Below are positions 24,362-33,411 of a DNA stretch of 63,388 nt, piece by piece. The position numbers and the translations under genes are program-made. The number at the start of each line of letters is the position of its first letter. Within the stretch, counting starts at the first letter, position 1. The DNA is from an uncultured Acetatifactor sp. GTDB taxonomy: Bacteria > Bacillota > Clostridia > Lachnospirales > Lachnospiraceae. The notes under the pieces are model-generated. The model was given only the letters and a program-made list of their open reading frames with translations, ran no database searches and was not told the origin of the DNA. The stretch spans positions 1 to 63,388 of the forward strand of contig CAJTVB010000021.1 in the NCBI GenBank assembly GCA_910579755.1, given 5' to 3'.

Positions 24362-25669
24362 TTAGACAATGCCGTGCAGGTAGTGCTGCTCCTGCTTTTC
24401 AACGGCTCCCGCTGCGTCATTGAGATTGCCGGGGATCGCCCTGCTTTTCATCACAGGCTCCAGCGCTTTCATCACAGGCTCCATGGCCTTCTTGATCTCT
24501 TCCCCTACCATCTTTGCTACTGCATCAGCCGACATATCTCCGGCGGGTGCCACGCTTCCAGATGCCGGAGGTTCGCTTCCGCCCTCCCCCTCCCCCTTAG
24601 TTACCGTGGCGATTGCTTTCAGCTGCTCCACAACGGGATCCATGGCCTTTTTCACTTCTTCGGCCACCACTACCTTTACTTCTTCACTTGTCATGTCAAC
24701 ATCCTCCTTCTGAACATTATTTGTTTCCGCCGGTTCCTCCTGGAAATCTGCCAGAAATGAACCGAGCGTATCATAAATGCCTTTGATGGCACTTAGATTC
24801 TTTGCACTGAGACTCTTACCCTCTTTATGGATGGGGGACGGAGCCGCCTTTGCGGCCTTTTCCAATGACTTCACGATACTTCCATCCGAAGTAAGAAGCT
24901 GCGTAACGATATCATTGAAATCTTCCAGTGCCTCCCGGATGGTGCTTTCATCGGAGTTATAACCCCATTCCCACATGCCTGTGTCCAGATTATAAAAATT
25001 CCCTTCCAGCGTGCTTCTGAGCGCATACCATGCAGAATAAAAATTATCCTCTTTTACTCTGCGCTGGAAATTCGCTTTTACAGCGCCCTTCTCCACCACA
25101 TCAAATCCCATTGCTTTAGCCAGGCGCCGGAGCAATCCTTTGGGTTCATCCCTTTTTTCAACGGGAAGCTCTACATCTTCTTCGGAATACACGCCCATTC
25201 CTCCCATGGAAAATCCTGTGATATCCCCTTTCTGTATAGCTTCCCACACATCGGTATCACTGATCTCCATAGTCATGATCCATGTACCCTTTTTGATGGC
25301 CTCGCCTTCGATCTCCATGTCGCACTTCGCAACATAAGATTCCACCACAGCGGCACCATCGCATTTTTCAAAACAGTGCTGCAGATCCACCTGGTTTCCA
25401 TTCTTGGCAAACCAATAGGCAGCTTTTGTAATTTCTTCTTCCGTCATGTAATTGCCCTGGGTATCTTCCACCATAGGCTCATACACAATTCCGGTTACAA
25501 AGTGACTGTCTGCATCAGCTTTCAGGATCCGTCCGAATGTAGCGAAATTTGCAGCTCCATTCTCAGATTTGGTAATCAGGAACTGCTTTTTATTCGCAGC
25601 CTTATTTACCAGAGACACAAAGCTGATCTTTGCGTCTGTAATTGCGTATGCTTTCGCAATCCGCGGCAT
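24362..25669 (-). CDS. Prohead protease/scaffold (XkdF-like)
   Basis: A 435-residue XkdF-type protein. Residues about 1-185 form the putative serine protease domain (ITDAKISFVSLVNKAANKK, HFVTGIVYEPMVEDTQGNYM, VDLQHCFEK and ITGFSMGGMGVY); a catalytic His in LQHCF and Ser in the VVESYV or GFSMGG segment are plausible. Residues about 315-410 are Glu/Lys-rich coiled coil (SEEVKVVVAEEVKKAMDPV and a second copy EEIKKAMEPVMKALEPVMK) and look like a built-in scaffold. It should guide and then process the procapsid. Confidence 0.8.
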   Translation of the reverse strand: MPRIAKAYAITDAKISFVSLVNKAANKKQFLITKSENGAANFATFGRILKADADSHFVTGIVYEPMVEDTQGNYMTEEEITKAAYWFAKNGNQVDLQHCFEKCDGAAVVESYVAKCDMEIEGEAIKKGTWIMTMEISDTDVWEAIQKGDITGFSMGGMGVYSEEDVELPVEKRDEPKGLLRRLAKAMGFDVVEKGAVKANFQRRVKEDNFYSAWYALRSTLEGNFYNLDTGMWEWGYNSDESTIREALEDFNDIVTQLLTSDGSIVKSLEKAAKAAPSPIHKEGKSLSAKNLSAIKGIYDTLGSFLADFQEEPAETNNVQKEDVDMTSEEVKVVVAEEVKKAMDPVVEQLKAIATVTKGEGEGGSEPPASGSVAPAGDMSADAVAKMVGEEIKKAMEPVMKALEPVMKSRAIPGNLNDAAGAVEKQEQHYLHGIV

Positions 25670-25755
25670 AATCTCATACCTCCTTCCAATCAGTTATCAT
25701 TGATTCAATATTCAAAACTCTGGCACTCCCTCCCTTCCTAAAAACGCAACAAAAA

Positions 25756-25775
25756 AGACACCCTTTCGGATGTCT
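25756..25775 (-). terminator. Terminator within head operon
   Basis: On the minus strand AGACATCC-GAAA-GGGTGTCT is followed by six T, directly after the gene at 25790-26047. It should reduce read-through from packaging genes into capsid genes unless a promoter in the 120-base gap 25670-25789 restarts transcription. Confidence 0.75.
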
Positions 25776-25789
25776 CCTTTCAGAATCCC

Positions 25790-26047
25790 TTATGCAATTT
25801 TATCTTCAAGCTCTCCGAGCGCATTATAAACATCATCCGTCATAAATTTTCGGTAAATGCTCTCAAAGCACCCTGAAACTACTTTAAGATCCCCCGGTTC
25901 CATTTTATCCAGATAGGACAGTATTGCGTTCGCATCTTCTCCAAACGCTTCCATAAGCGGATTGATAAGATGCTTCCCTATGTCCATGCCCTGGGTATCT
26001 GTTTCCTTCCACCACTTAACCAGGCTCTCTATTCTGTTTTCATCCAT
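25790..26047 (-). CDS. Small acidic protein between portal and capsid modules
   Basis: An 85-residue helical protein from the ATG at 26047 (GAGGTG about 10 bases upstream), starting beside the stop of the head morphogenesis gene. Sequence: RIESLVKWWKETDTQGMDIG then LINPLMEAFGEDANAILSYL. No family is recognised. As it follows an EndoU-bearing protein it is a candidate immunity or regulator partner, but this is only positional. Confidence 0.6.
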   Translation of the reverse strand: MDENRIESLVKWWKETDTQGMDIGKHLINPLMEAFGEDANAILSYLDKMEPGDLKVVSGCFESIYRKFMTDDVYNALGELEDKIA

Positions 26048-26048
26048 A

Positions 26049-27695
26049 TCAATCACCCACCTCTCTTTGCGCCGCATCCGGAAAGACCGTATCTATATTG
26101 TGCCCCGCATCCTCGAATATACCTACCGTTACGCCGTCAAACTTTTGGAATTTGCGATATCCAATGATATCTCCGGCATCATTCCGAATTTCTTCCGTGA
26201 TCGCCGGCCGATTTGCGGTGTACGTCCCTGCCACGGTAATCTTTTCCGTATCCCAGCTTTCTGGAAACCAGGATTGCCCTGACTGTCCCAGCCTTTTCTC
26301 CGGTGCCGTATGGTTTGCCACCCCGCCTATGCGGACACCATTGTCATATGTCTTTTCAATGCTGTATGCAATCCCTCGGTTTGATAGCTCGTCAATATTT
26401 GCCTGTAAGTGCCCACCGCCCGTCATGTTGCCGCCATTTCGCCCGCCGGCCGGTTTCTTCGGATTCGCAAGGTTGGAGAAATCTCCCACCGTTGAATGCC
26501 TTGCAGCTGAACTTCCTACAGTAAATATACCATCTTCCCGTAATTCCTGCAATGTGGATTTTTTAATCTTTCTCAGCATTTCATCGCTGTCGATCAGTCC
26601 GGCATCATAAAGAGCCATTTTTGCCTTTCCGAGATATTTAATCTGTTTTTCTCTCGGCTTTTCCTTAAAGCTTTCAAGCGCAGAATAGGGTGTTATCCCG
26701 GCCTTTGCCTTATTCTGTTCATCCAGTTCCTTTTTCCATGCGCCATCATCCTCCTCAATATATTTTTGCTGAAGCTGTCGCCGCTCCTCCAGGCTCATTC
26801 CGAGAGCATCATCTGCCGCAACTCCCCTGTGGATACAATGGCAATTCACAGTTTCGCTGGCAGGGAGGATTGGATCTCTGGGATACATGGGATGATAGAC
26901 AACACCATCTCTCCCCTGTAATTCAAACGGTTTATCCTTTGGAACAATCTGGCCGTCCATATCTACATGATTTGGGCGAGGCTTATTTTTATGTGCCCCG
27001 GTATGCCGCCATTCCTTCCGATCCGTAGATGGGCTTTGCTGAATCGCCTCTTCTCTGGCAACCGAATGTGCCCGCAGCACTTCGGTAACAGCTACCCGCC
27101 GTGCCTGGTAATGTTCATTCCGCCAGCCTCCATCCATTATTTTCCGCGTAAGTGTCTCAATGCTTTCTCCCTGATCTATAGTTCTCTGGATAATATCCGT
27201 TATCTGCTGATGGGTATTTATTTTCATCAGCTGTCCCAGTCGTTGGCTCCATGAGGCAATCCAGCTTTTTGTTCTCTGCCGGATAACATCAACAACCAGG
27301 TCTCCGTCTGTTTCCTGCATATAAACCGTTGCCAGCTTAGGAACCTCTGTTTGGAACATATCTGCAGCGGCTTCCTGAACCTGTTCCGCAATATCATCTC
27401 CGTCAAGCATTTCAGATACTTTTTTCTGCGCCGCAGCCCATCCGGAATCCTGTTCCGCCGCCAGTGCTTCCGCAAGATCATCTGTCTGGTTCTGAAGCGT
27501 TTCCGCTATCTCTTCCTGCATGGCATTGATTACCTCGACTGAATCTTCTGCATCAGCATACCCTTCATCAGCCAACACATCCGACAATTCATCATCAGCT
27601 TTTGCAAGATACTTGTCTATGGCCTCTATGATTCCATCGGCATTTGATATGAGAGCTTTTGCAATCGCCTGGTTATATTTTAACTGCCTCGGCAT
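26049..27695 (-). CDS. SPP1 gp7-like head morphogenesis protein with C-terminal EndoU nuclease
   Basis: A protein of about 548 residues. The middle (about 150-300) is a phage head morphogenesis domain: INTHQQITDIIQRTIDQGES, ARRVAVTEVLRAHSVAREEA, KEWRHTGAHKNKPRPNHVDM and ETVNCHCIHRG. The last 120 residues look like a bacterial EndoU RNase: GGGHLQANIDELSNRGIAYS, then NGVRIGGVANH, GQSWFPESWDTEKI and a DGVTVGIFEDAGHNIDTVFP end. EndoU cuts RNA at uridines. In relatives the head domain enters the capsid and can be injected, so the nuclease may be delivered into the host. Confidence 0.8.
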   Translation of the reverse strand: MPRQLKYNQAIAKALISNADGIIEAIDKYLAKADDELSDVLADEGYADAEDSVEVINAMQEEIAETLQNQTDDLAEALAAEQDSGWAAAQKKVSEMLDGDDIAEQVQEAAADMFQTEVPKLATVYMQETDGDLVVDVIRQRTKSWIASWSQRLGQLMKINTHQQITDIIQRTIDQGESIETLTRKIMDGGWRNEHYQARRVAVTEVLRAHSVAREEAIQQSPSTDRKEWRHTGAHKNKPRPNHVDMDGQIVPKDKPFELQGRDGVVYHPMYPRDPILPASETVNCHCIHRGVAADDALGMSLEERRQLQQKYIEEDDGAWKKELDEQNKAKAGITPYSALESFKEKPREKQIKYLGKAKMALYDAGLIDSDEMLRKIKKSTLQELREDGIFTVGSSAARHSTVGDFSNLANPKKPAGGRNGGNMTGGGHLQANIDELSNRGIAYSIEKTYDNGVRIGGVANHTAPEKRLGQSGQSWFPESWDTEKITVAGTYTANRPAITEEIRNDAGDIIGYRKFQKFDGVTVGIFEDAGHNIDTVFPDAAQREVGD

Positions 27696-27696
27696 A

Positions 27697-29394
27697 TCAC
27701 TCACCCTCTTTCTCTCGATATCCTTTCAACGCCTTCCGGATTTCCAGCATAATAGGAATGATATCCGCATCAAAAACAGCTGCTTTCTGGATTTGCCCGT
27801 CAAGCTGCTCGATCTCTTCATCCGTGACCACTCTTTTTTGCCTCTGAGGCTCTCTCTTTTGACCTGTAGGCTCGTTAGTCTGCGCCGACAGGCTTCCCAA
27901 CGGTTCAGCCGCTAAACCCGCCTGTTGGCTTTGTGAGAGCGTTTTTGTATAAGCAAGCGGAATGTCTCCCCAATCCCCTTCGTAGTCCTCGCAGCCGTCT
28001 TTCCCCAGAACTTCATAAGTCAGAGATTTGGCGGTATTGGGTGTCAGGCCGCCGGCCCGTTCCGTAATGTTCAGCATCTTCTGAATATCATCCGGATTGG
28101 TGATGTCTGGCTCATCGAATTGCGCCTCCACATGTTTGAAGCGATAACCATTCAGCAGTTTTTGATTGACTGCCCAGGCAAGGGACGTCCTTTCTGGCTG
28201 GAATACCTGTTTTTCAGTAACCTCCATTGCCGTCTGAGCCGTTGCCCTGTTAAAGTCTGTGGTATATCCCACATACAGATCCGGGAGCAGGAAAGCTGAC
28301 TGCGTTTTCTTTCTTCCGTTCTCCTGGTACTCCTGAAACAGTTCATCTTTTTGTAGGATGGCAGCAAGATCCTTGATTTCTACCTCCGGCTGTTTCTGCT
28401 CCGTAAATGCGGCCGTGGTCTCCAAGGTGTCAGTCTCCAATACCAAAAAGGAGTGCTGCCCGCTTTCTCCTTCAATGCCATCCATATACGCTTGCAGTTT
28501 GGTAAATGCCGAATCTGTCAGCGTTCCACCCTTGACCAATATCATAAGCGGCGTATGCCTCCCATGCCGGAAATAATTATTATTTAAAACCTCTGCCCTT
28601 CGGTTCCCGTCCACGGTAAGCACTTGCCCGATCCAGCGGACTTCTCCGTATGGCATACTTCCAATGCGGAATTCGATAATCTCATTGGCCTGGTCATCTA
28701 TGTCGATAGGAGCATCAGCCTCTCCTATGTACTCACCATTTCTCTTATCCATGATACGGGGATCCCCAAACTCCTTGAAGTACACCGTCTTACCGCCTAC
28801 ATTCTGCCGGAACTTGCGAAATTTCTTTTTTCTGTTGATTGCTGTCCCCTTGTAAAAATACTCGATATCCACATATGGCCGAAGCGGATATGTCATATCA
28901 ACGGACGGCGTATCGATAATGAACTGCAGCTCCACGACTTCCTGTGCCTGATTCCTGATAACCTCGCAATAGGATATTCCATACGTTTCCCGGTCACGGA
29001 TAACATTTTCAAATACCTCTTTTGTCTGCATATCCATATTGAGAAGCGCTATGATCTGCTTCAGCGCATCCCATTCCGCTTTCATCTCCGGCGTTTCTGT
29101 ATCATAATCTTCTGCGTATCTCACAGAAATACCAAAACCGGCAATATTGCTCTTATATGCTCTGATGCACTGCGGCAAAATCGTGGAATTATCAACCAGG
29201 ATTTTCAGGCCGCGCATATCAATGGCATGTGGTATCCAGTCAGAAGCAGATATCTGTATGGACGGATCCAGCTGTTCGCCCTTATCCGACTTCTCCACCT
29301 TCTGCTGCTCATAAAATACTGTCGGTGTATCCATGCTGGAGGATTTTATTATTTTCACATCCACTCTTGGCGTAGGAGCTTTCTTTTCATCCAT
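27697..29394 (-). CDS. Portal protein (PBSX family)
   Basis: A 565-residue portal protein. It shows IHPKM-like DWIPHAIDMRGLKILVDNST near the start, CIRAYKSNIAGFGISVRYAE, MPYGEVRWIGQVLTVDGNRR and a SLAWAVNQKLLNGYRFKHVE segment. These match the PBSX-type portal family. The C-terminal 60 residues are charged. It forms the dodecameric vertex through which DNA passes. Its start shares bases with the terminase stop codon. Confidence 0.85.
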   Translation of the reverse strand: MDEKKAPTPRVDVKIIKSSSMDTPTVFYEQQKVEKSDKGEQLDPSIQISASDWIPHAIDMRGLKILVDNSTILPQCIRAYKSNIAGFGISVRYAEDYDTETPEMKAEWDALKQIIALLNMDMQTKEVFENVIRDRETYGISYCEVIRNQAQEVVELQFIIDTPSVDMTYPLRPYVDIEYFYKGTAINRKKKFRKFRQNVGGKTVYFKEFGDPRIMDKRNGEYIGEADAPIDIDDQANEIIEFRIGSMPYGEVRWIGQVLTVDGNRRAEVLNNNYFRHGRHTPLMILVKGGTLTDSAFTKLQAYMDGIEGESGQHSFLVLETDTLETTAAFTEQKQPEVEIKDLAAILQKDELFQEYQENGRKKTQSAFLLPDLYVGYTTDFNRATAQTAMEVTEKQVFQPERTSLAWAVNQKLLNGYRFKHVEAQFDEPDITNPDDIQKMLNITERAGGLTPNTAKSLTYEVLGKDGCEDYEGDWGDIPLAYTKTLSQSQQAGLAAEPLGSLSAQTNEPTGQKREPQRQKRVVTDEEIEQLDGQIQKAAVFDADIIPIMLEIRKALKGYREKEGE

Positions 29395-30872
29395 CAGCTC
29401 TTGCCTCCCTTCTTCTTATAATTCATTGGCAAACACACAAGCAGAATACAGTCCCCTTCATCCGGAGAGGAAAGCCCCCTGTCTTTCATATCCTGTTTGC
29501 TCTCTACTTTCTGTTTGGCATTACTCCCAAACTCAAATTTCCGGCAAGACAGCTGGCCGATAAGGTCACTGTCATCCGGCAAGATCACTTCTGGCACATG
29601 GGGACGCCCGAAATCATCATATGGCGCAATCAGATCCCTTACTACCCCCATCATATAGGTTGTCGAATCCGCATAATGCCGGTGCTTTATTGGCACTCCG
29701 AAATTCACTGCCAGAATAGCCATATCCCCAAACACTTCCGGATCAGAACGTTTCCAGTTTCTCAGCTGATCAACAACACCGCCTCCGACACCGCCATCAT
29801 CGACTTTCACGCCAATCTGTCCCTGGAACCTAAACCGCTGCTTCAATTCCTTATAGAGCCGCGCTATCATGCTGGCCGTCCAGGTGGTATCCTTCCCGTT
29901 GTACTTTTTATAGATTTGGACTACTTCATTTACCCGGTACCCTATGCAGGTTTTATCATCGCCAAACCGGGCCACGTCACAGCCTATCTCAATCAGCTCC
30001 ACTCCGCTCACATCTACCGGCTGGAGATTCCCGGCGCCGTCCCGGTATTTCCCGAATGCTCTGGCTGTAGGCTCTGACATTTCGGTTTTGATACTCTGCT
30101 CCAGAAACGAGATGGGGATAAACACATCATCTTCCTGCTCTGGAAACTCCCCATATACACGGACACGGACCACATTGCTGCGCTCCCCATACTTTCGCTT
30201 CATAGCATCGATATTCTCTTTATTGGTACGCTTGCTATGCTCCGCATTTACCGTATGACAGCGATACAAGGCCCTGTCTGCAGTATGGCTTTCATAAAAC
30301 GTGCCGCTGGTCTTTGTCGGATTGCCCATCAGCAGAAGTTTGTTATTGGCTCCGGCCAGAGTACCGGTAATTGCCTCCATAATCGGATCTGCTACGCCTG
30401 ATGCCTCATCCACAATGAAAAGCATATTGTCCTCATGGAATCCCTGCATATTCTCCGGCTTGGTCGCTGTCCTTGCCACCGCAAACCAGCGTTTTTCATA
30501 TCCAATCATGTAAACGTATGTTTTGGTCCATTTAAGGAGCATTGGGAGTAGCGGAGAATTATTCATCCACTTATCAACCTCAGACCACAATACATCGTGA
30601 AGCTGCTGCTTTGTAGGGGCCGTGGCCACAATGCGCGGATACGGAAAGCAAACCAGGAACCAAAGAAGCAGTGCCGCTTCCTCACCGGTTTTCCCGACAC
30701 CTTGCCCTGATTTGACTGACACTCTCGGATAATCCCTCAAATCATAGGCCACCTCGATCTGCCAATCATCCGGTTCAAACAGCAATACCTCGCGCATAAA
30801 TAAAACCGGATCGCCTCGCCACAGCGGGATGCTTTCATCAAGGAATTCTTCAAGCCATTTTTCATTTTTCAT
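29394..30872 (-). CDS. terL: Terminase large subunit
   Basis: A 492-residue packaging motor. The ATPase domain has the Walker A loop GQGVGKT (residues 56-62) and Walker B MLFIVDEASGV. The nuclease domain has IGCDVARFGDDKT, then KVDDGGVGGGVVDQL and a late Asp-rich segment. It cuts the concatemer and drives DNA into the procapsid with the small subunit encoded just upstream. The overlap with that gene is 11 bases. Confidence 0.92.
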   Translation of the reverse strand: MKNEKWLEEFLDESIPLWRGDPVLFMREVLLFEPDDWQIEVAYDLRDYPRVSVKSGQGVGKTGEEAALLLWFLVCFPYPRIVATAPTKQQLHDVLWSEVDKWMNNSPLLPMLLKWTKTYVYMIGYEKRWFAVARTATKPENMQGFHEDNMLFIVDEASGVADPIMEAITGTLAGANNKLLLMGNPTKTSGTFYESHTADRALYRCHTVNAEHSKRTNKENIDAMKRKYGERSNVVRVRVYGEFPEQEDDVFIPISFLEQSIKTEMSEPTARAFGKYRDGAGNLQPVDVSGVELIEIGCDVARFGDDKTCIGYRVNEVVQIYKKYNGKDTTWTASMIARLYKELKQRFRFQGQIGVKVDDGGVGGGVVDQLRNWKRSDPEVFGDMAILAVNFGVPIKHRHYADSTTYMMGVVRDLIAPYDDFGRPHVPEVILPDDSDLIGQLSCRKFEFGSNAKQKVESKQDMKDRGLSSPDEGDCILLVCLPMNYKKKGGKS

Positions 30873-31650
30873 CCCGCTGCCTCCTTGCTTCTAAAACTTT
30901 TTGGGCCCAGGTCTTCACAATATCATTGCCGGCCTCTTCATTCTCCAGCTTTTGGCTCTCCGTCCTGAGTCTTGACAGTGCCTCTATAGCCTTTGTCTTT
31001 GCCCTCTGCACTTTGGTTAATTCAGCCTCCAGGGCCATTATGCTGCTCATGACAGCTTCCGTGTGCGTGACGCTGGTTTCTGTCACCTTCTTATATTTTC
31101 CAGCACCGACACTCTCTCCATCAAAATCTGTCACATCCTCCACCTTTTTGGTCTTGGATGCCGCTTTTACGGAAAGCCCATGGTTCTCCGCTTCCAGCTC
31201 CCGATAGTGCTTGATCCTCTGCATCAGGCGGCGCTCCCGTATGGAGAACATTTGCAGCTGCATAAGCAGGTGTTCTTCCTCGGAATCCCCCATACTTTCA
31301 ATCATGCCCAGTTCTTCATCGTCCAGGGTATCCCAGTATACCTTGGAATAGGCTCCATGTGTTTCTGCATTTTTATTTCTTTTAGGGGTAGATGGGGCAT
31401 GGCCAGCAGCATTCTTATTCCCTCTCGGCGCTCCTTTTGGTTTCCGAGCGTTCGGTTTCTTTTTATCCGAGCGTTCGGTTTCTTTTTTTTTACTCTGTTC
31501 GCTTTTATTCCCATCCCATTTTTGGGTAGATTTCCATCTGCGGACAGTGCTGTCCGGTACGCCGATTTTCTTCGCAATATCAACCAGTTTCATCCCATCC
31601 TGGTATAGCCTTTCTGCTTCAATACTGCTTGGACTTCTTGCTCTTGCCAT
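30862..31650 (-). CDS. terS: Terminase small subunit
   Basis: A 262-residue protein. The N-terminal HTH (YQDGMKLVDIAKKIGVPDST then VRRWKSTQKWDG) binds the packaging site. A basic linker (KPNARKPKGAPRGNKNAAGH) and a long helical region with LEAELTKVQRAKTKAIEALS follow. The layout is the PBSX/XtmA type. It lies directly upstream of terL and after the terminator at 31688-31715. Confidence 0.88.
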   Translation of the reverse strand: MARARSPSSIEAERLYQDGMKLVDIAKKIGVPDSTVRRWKSTQKWDGNKSEQSKKKETERSDKKKPNARKPKGAPRGNKNAAGHAPSTPKRNKNAETHGAYSKVYWDTLDDEELGMIESMGDSEEEHLLMQLQMFSIRERRLMQRIKHYRELEAENHGLSVKAASKTKKVEDVTDFDGESVGAGKYKKVTETSVTHTEAVMSSIMALEAELTKVQRAKTKAIEALSRLRTESQKLENEEAGNDIVKTWAQKVLEARRQRDEK

Positions 31651-31687
31651 TCATCACCACCTCGCTATTTGTTTTGTTTTCATAAAA

Positions 31688-31715
31688 ACAGAGGGAGGCA
31701 ATGCACTCCCCCTGT
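31688..31715 (-). terminator. Terminator between PAPS/ParB cassette and terminase
   Basis: On the minus strand ACAGGGGGAG and CTCCCTCTGT pair (one mismatch) around an 8-base loop, followed by TTTTT. It ends the transcript of the cassette before terS. Confidence 0.75.
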
Positions 31716-31748
31716 TGTTGTGTCATACGGATACCGATTGATTTAACA

Positions 31749-32270
31749 TTAAATCTTCGTTATAAACTCCGCTTTAGAGAATCCCTGATCCGGCTTGATC
31801 ATCATTTTCAAAAAGTCTTCTTTGGAAAACTCTGAAAGCCGGAAGATTTCCTCCGGCCTCATTCCCAGCTGCTTCCCAATTTCTTCCACGGATTTCCCCT
31901 CTGCCATCAGTTCCTTTACGATTGCTTTCATGGGCCCCAGCAGATGCGTACCTCTCGCCCTGTTATGGGTAACAGTACCATAGATATTCCCGGCCTTATC
32001 CTTATGATCCACAATTACCACCGGCACCTTCCCGTCCAGCATGGAAACCAGAGGCTCTTCTCCGGCAACCGTCCATCTGTGAAATCCGTCAATAATCGTG
32101 AAATCCGGCCTTACCACAATCGGCAGGGTCCAGCCATTGGCAAGTATGGATTGTTTCAGCAATGCCAGGTTCTGTTTTGATACTTTGTTTGGGTTGTAGT
32201 CGTTCGGTTTCACACTCCCCCTGTCTACCCATCGGAGCGTTGACAGAGGGCCAGAAATCTTATTATCCAT
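31749..32270 (-). CDS. ParB-like protein (IbrB-like)
   Basis: A 173-residue protein from the ATG at 32270; upstream reading frame is just overlap with the previous gene. It has a ParB/Srx-type nucleotide-binding core: NDYNPNKVSKQNLALLKQSI, IVVRPDFTIIDGFHRWTVAG (the GxHR motif), VTHNRARGTHLLGPMKAIVK, then an HTH-like VEEIGKQLGMRPEEI. Related IbrB proteins occur beside PAPS-reductase-like IbrA proteins, as here: the start overlaps the end of that gene by 8 bases. It probably binds and acts on nucleotides or DNA together with IbrA; the reaction is not known. Confidence 0.8.
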   Translation of the reverse strand: MDNKISGPLSTLRWVDRGSVKPNDYNPNKVSKQNLALLKQSILANGWTLPIVVRPDFTIIDGFHRWTVAGEEPLVSMLDGKVPVVIVDHKDKAGNIYGTVTHNRARGTHLLGPMKAIVKELMAEGKSVEEIGKQLGMRPEEIFRLSEFSKEDFLKMMIKPDQGFSKAEFITKI

Positions 32271-33411
32271 TCGGCAGCCCCTCCTTTTTCTTGGCTTCTG
32301 TAATATATTTCCCGTAAATCCTCTGGTACAGCGCCCGGAATGTACGCAGCTTCGGATCTCCCGATATAAGCCCCTCGTAGATTGCCTTGCAGTCCTTATT
32401 ATCTGCAATAGCAGAGACACCCATAAAAAAGTTGCGGTACCGGTTCGCCACATACCGCTTATGCTCCGTCCGAAAATTCCCATCCATGTCAGAGAACAGC
32501 TCCAGAAGCGCCGCCTTGTAATCCTTTTCAGCGCTCCCCTTTTCATTCTGCTTTCTGGCTGTGGTATTTCTCCCGAACATCTCACTGTCCCAATAGAGGG
32601 CAGCGAGATAAGCGTTTGGTTCCCTACGGATGATCCGCTCCATCAGATCCGGATAATACTCATTCATTTTCACAAGGCTCTTGGCCGTGTCAATGGAGAA
32701 AAACTGCGATACCCTCAGCTGGCCCTTCTTTGTCCCGGACTGCCATAAAAACAGGTATATCTCCGGAATATCCACTTTTTCCCGCAGTAGATAGAGCCAT
32801 ACATCATTGTTGGTCCAATCATAGATCGGGAATACCTGGTGCTTATTCGTCATGGACTTTCCGGCTCTCAACATTACTGCGATATTTTGAAGGCGCTGTA
32901 CGGATTCTGCTGTCCGGATTCCGGTTATGGTAATCCCCGCTGTGCATAGCCTCGGCAGAAAATCCTGATACGCATCTATGCGGGGCCGCAAGAGCGGATG
33001 GTCCCGGATTGCGAATGATGGGGGCTGCCTTACCCATACATCCTTTTTATATCTGTCCCAGCAGATGAAAGTTTCATCGTTGGACAGTTCGTTAAAGCAG
33101 TTGTAGTGTTTCACCTCAAGGCAGAACCACTCAAACTTTGCCCCAACTAACATGAATTTTTTGCGCCATTCCCGCACCTTTTCCTCCATGCATGGGAAAA
33201 TGGCTTCTTCATCAATGAATTGCACAATGAGCTGCGCCGGATCGATCTCGCCAGTCTGGATCAGATTCATTACCAGCTGCGACATGCAAAGGCTGTCTTT
33301 CCCACCGCTGAAAGACATATAAACCGGGAGACCATTTCGGAAAACATTCCGGATCCTGATCTTTGCAGCTTCCACCACATCGATGCTGGCCGGGCATCTT
33401 TTTATAGCCAT
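32263..33411 (-). CDS. PAPS-reductase-like protein (IbrA-like), copy 1
   Basis: A protein of about 382 residues from the ATG at 33411. The PP-loop SGGKDS (residues 35-40) marks an ATP pyrophosphatase of the PAPS reductase/IbrA group, which adenylates a substrate before sulfur or amine transfer. It has QFIDEEAIFPCMEEKVREW, RIWIN-like Trp/Arg-rich middle, and a C-terminal extension with a HKRYVANRYRNFFMG block. No catalytic Cys motif of true PAPS reductase (ECGLH) is seen. It is the second of two such genes in the cassette and overlaps both ParB-like genes. Confidence 0.85.
   Translation of the reverse strand: MAIKRCPASIDVVEAAKIRIRNVFRNGLPVYMSFSGGKDSLCMSQLVMNLIQTGEIDPAQLIVQFIDEEAIFPCMEEKVREWRKKFMLVGAKFEWFCLEVKHYNCFNELSNDETFICWDRYKKDVWVRQPPSFAIRDHPLLRPRIDAYQDFLPRLCTAGITITGIRTAESVQRLQNIAVMLRAGKSMTNKHQVFPIYDWTNNDVWLYLLREKVDIPEIYLFLWQSGTKKGQLRVSQFFSIDTAKSLVKMNEYYPDLMERIIRREPNAYLAALYWDSEMFGRNTTARKQNEKGSAEKDYKAALLELFSDMDGNFRTEHKRYVANRYRNFFMGVSAIADNKDCKAIYEGLISGDPKLRTFRALYQRIYGKYITEAKKKEGLPNG

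Noticed and set aside
31749..32585. Longer start for the ParB-like gene at 32585
   Set aside because: The extra 105 codons overlap the PAPS-reductase-like gene completely and lack homology; the ATG at 32270 gives the family's normal start.
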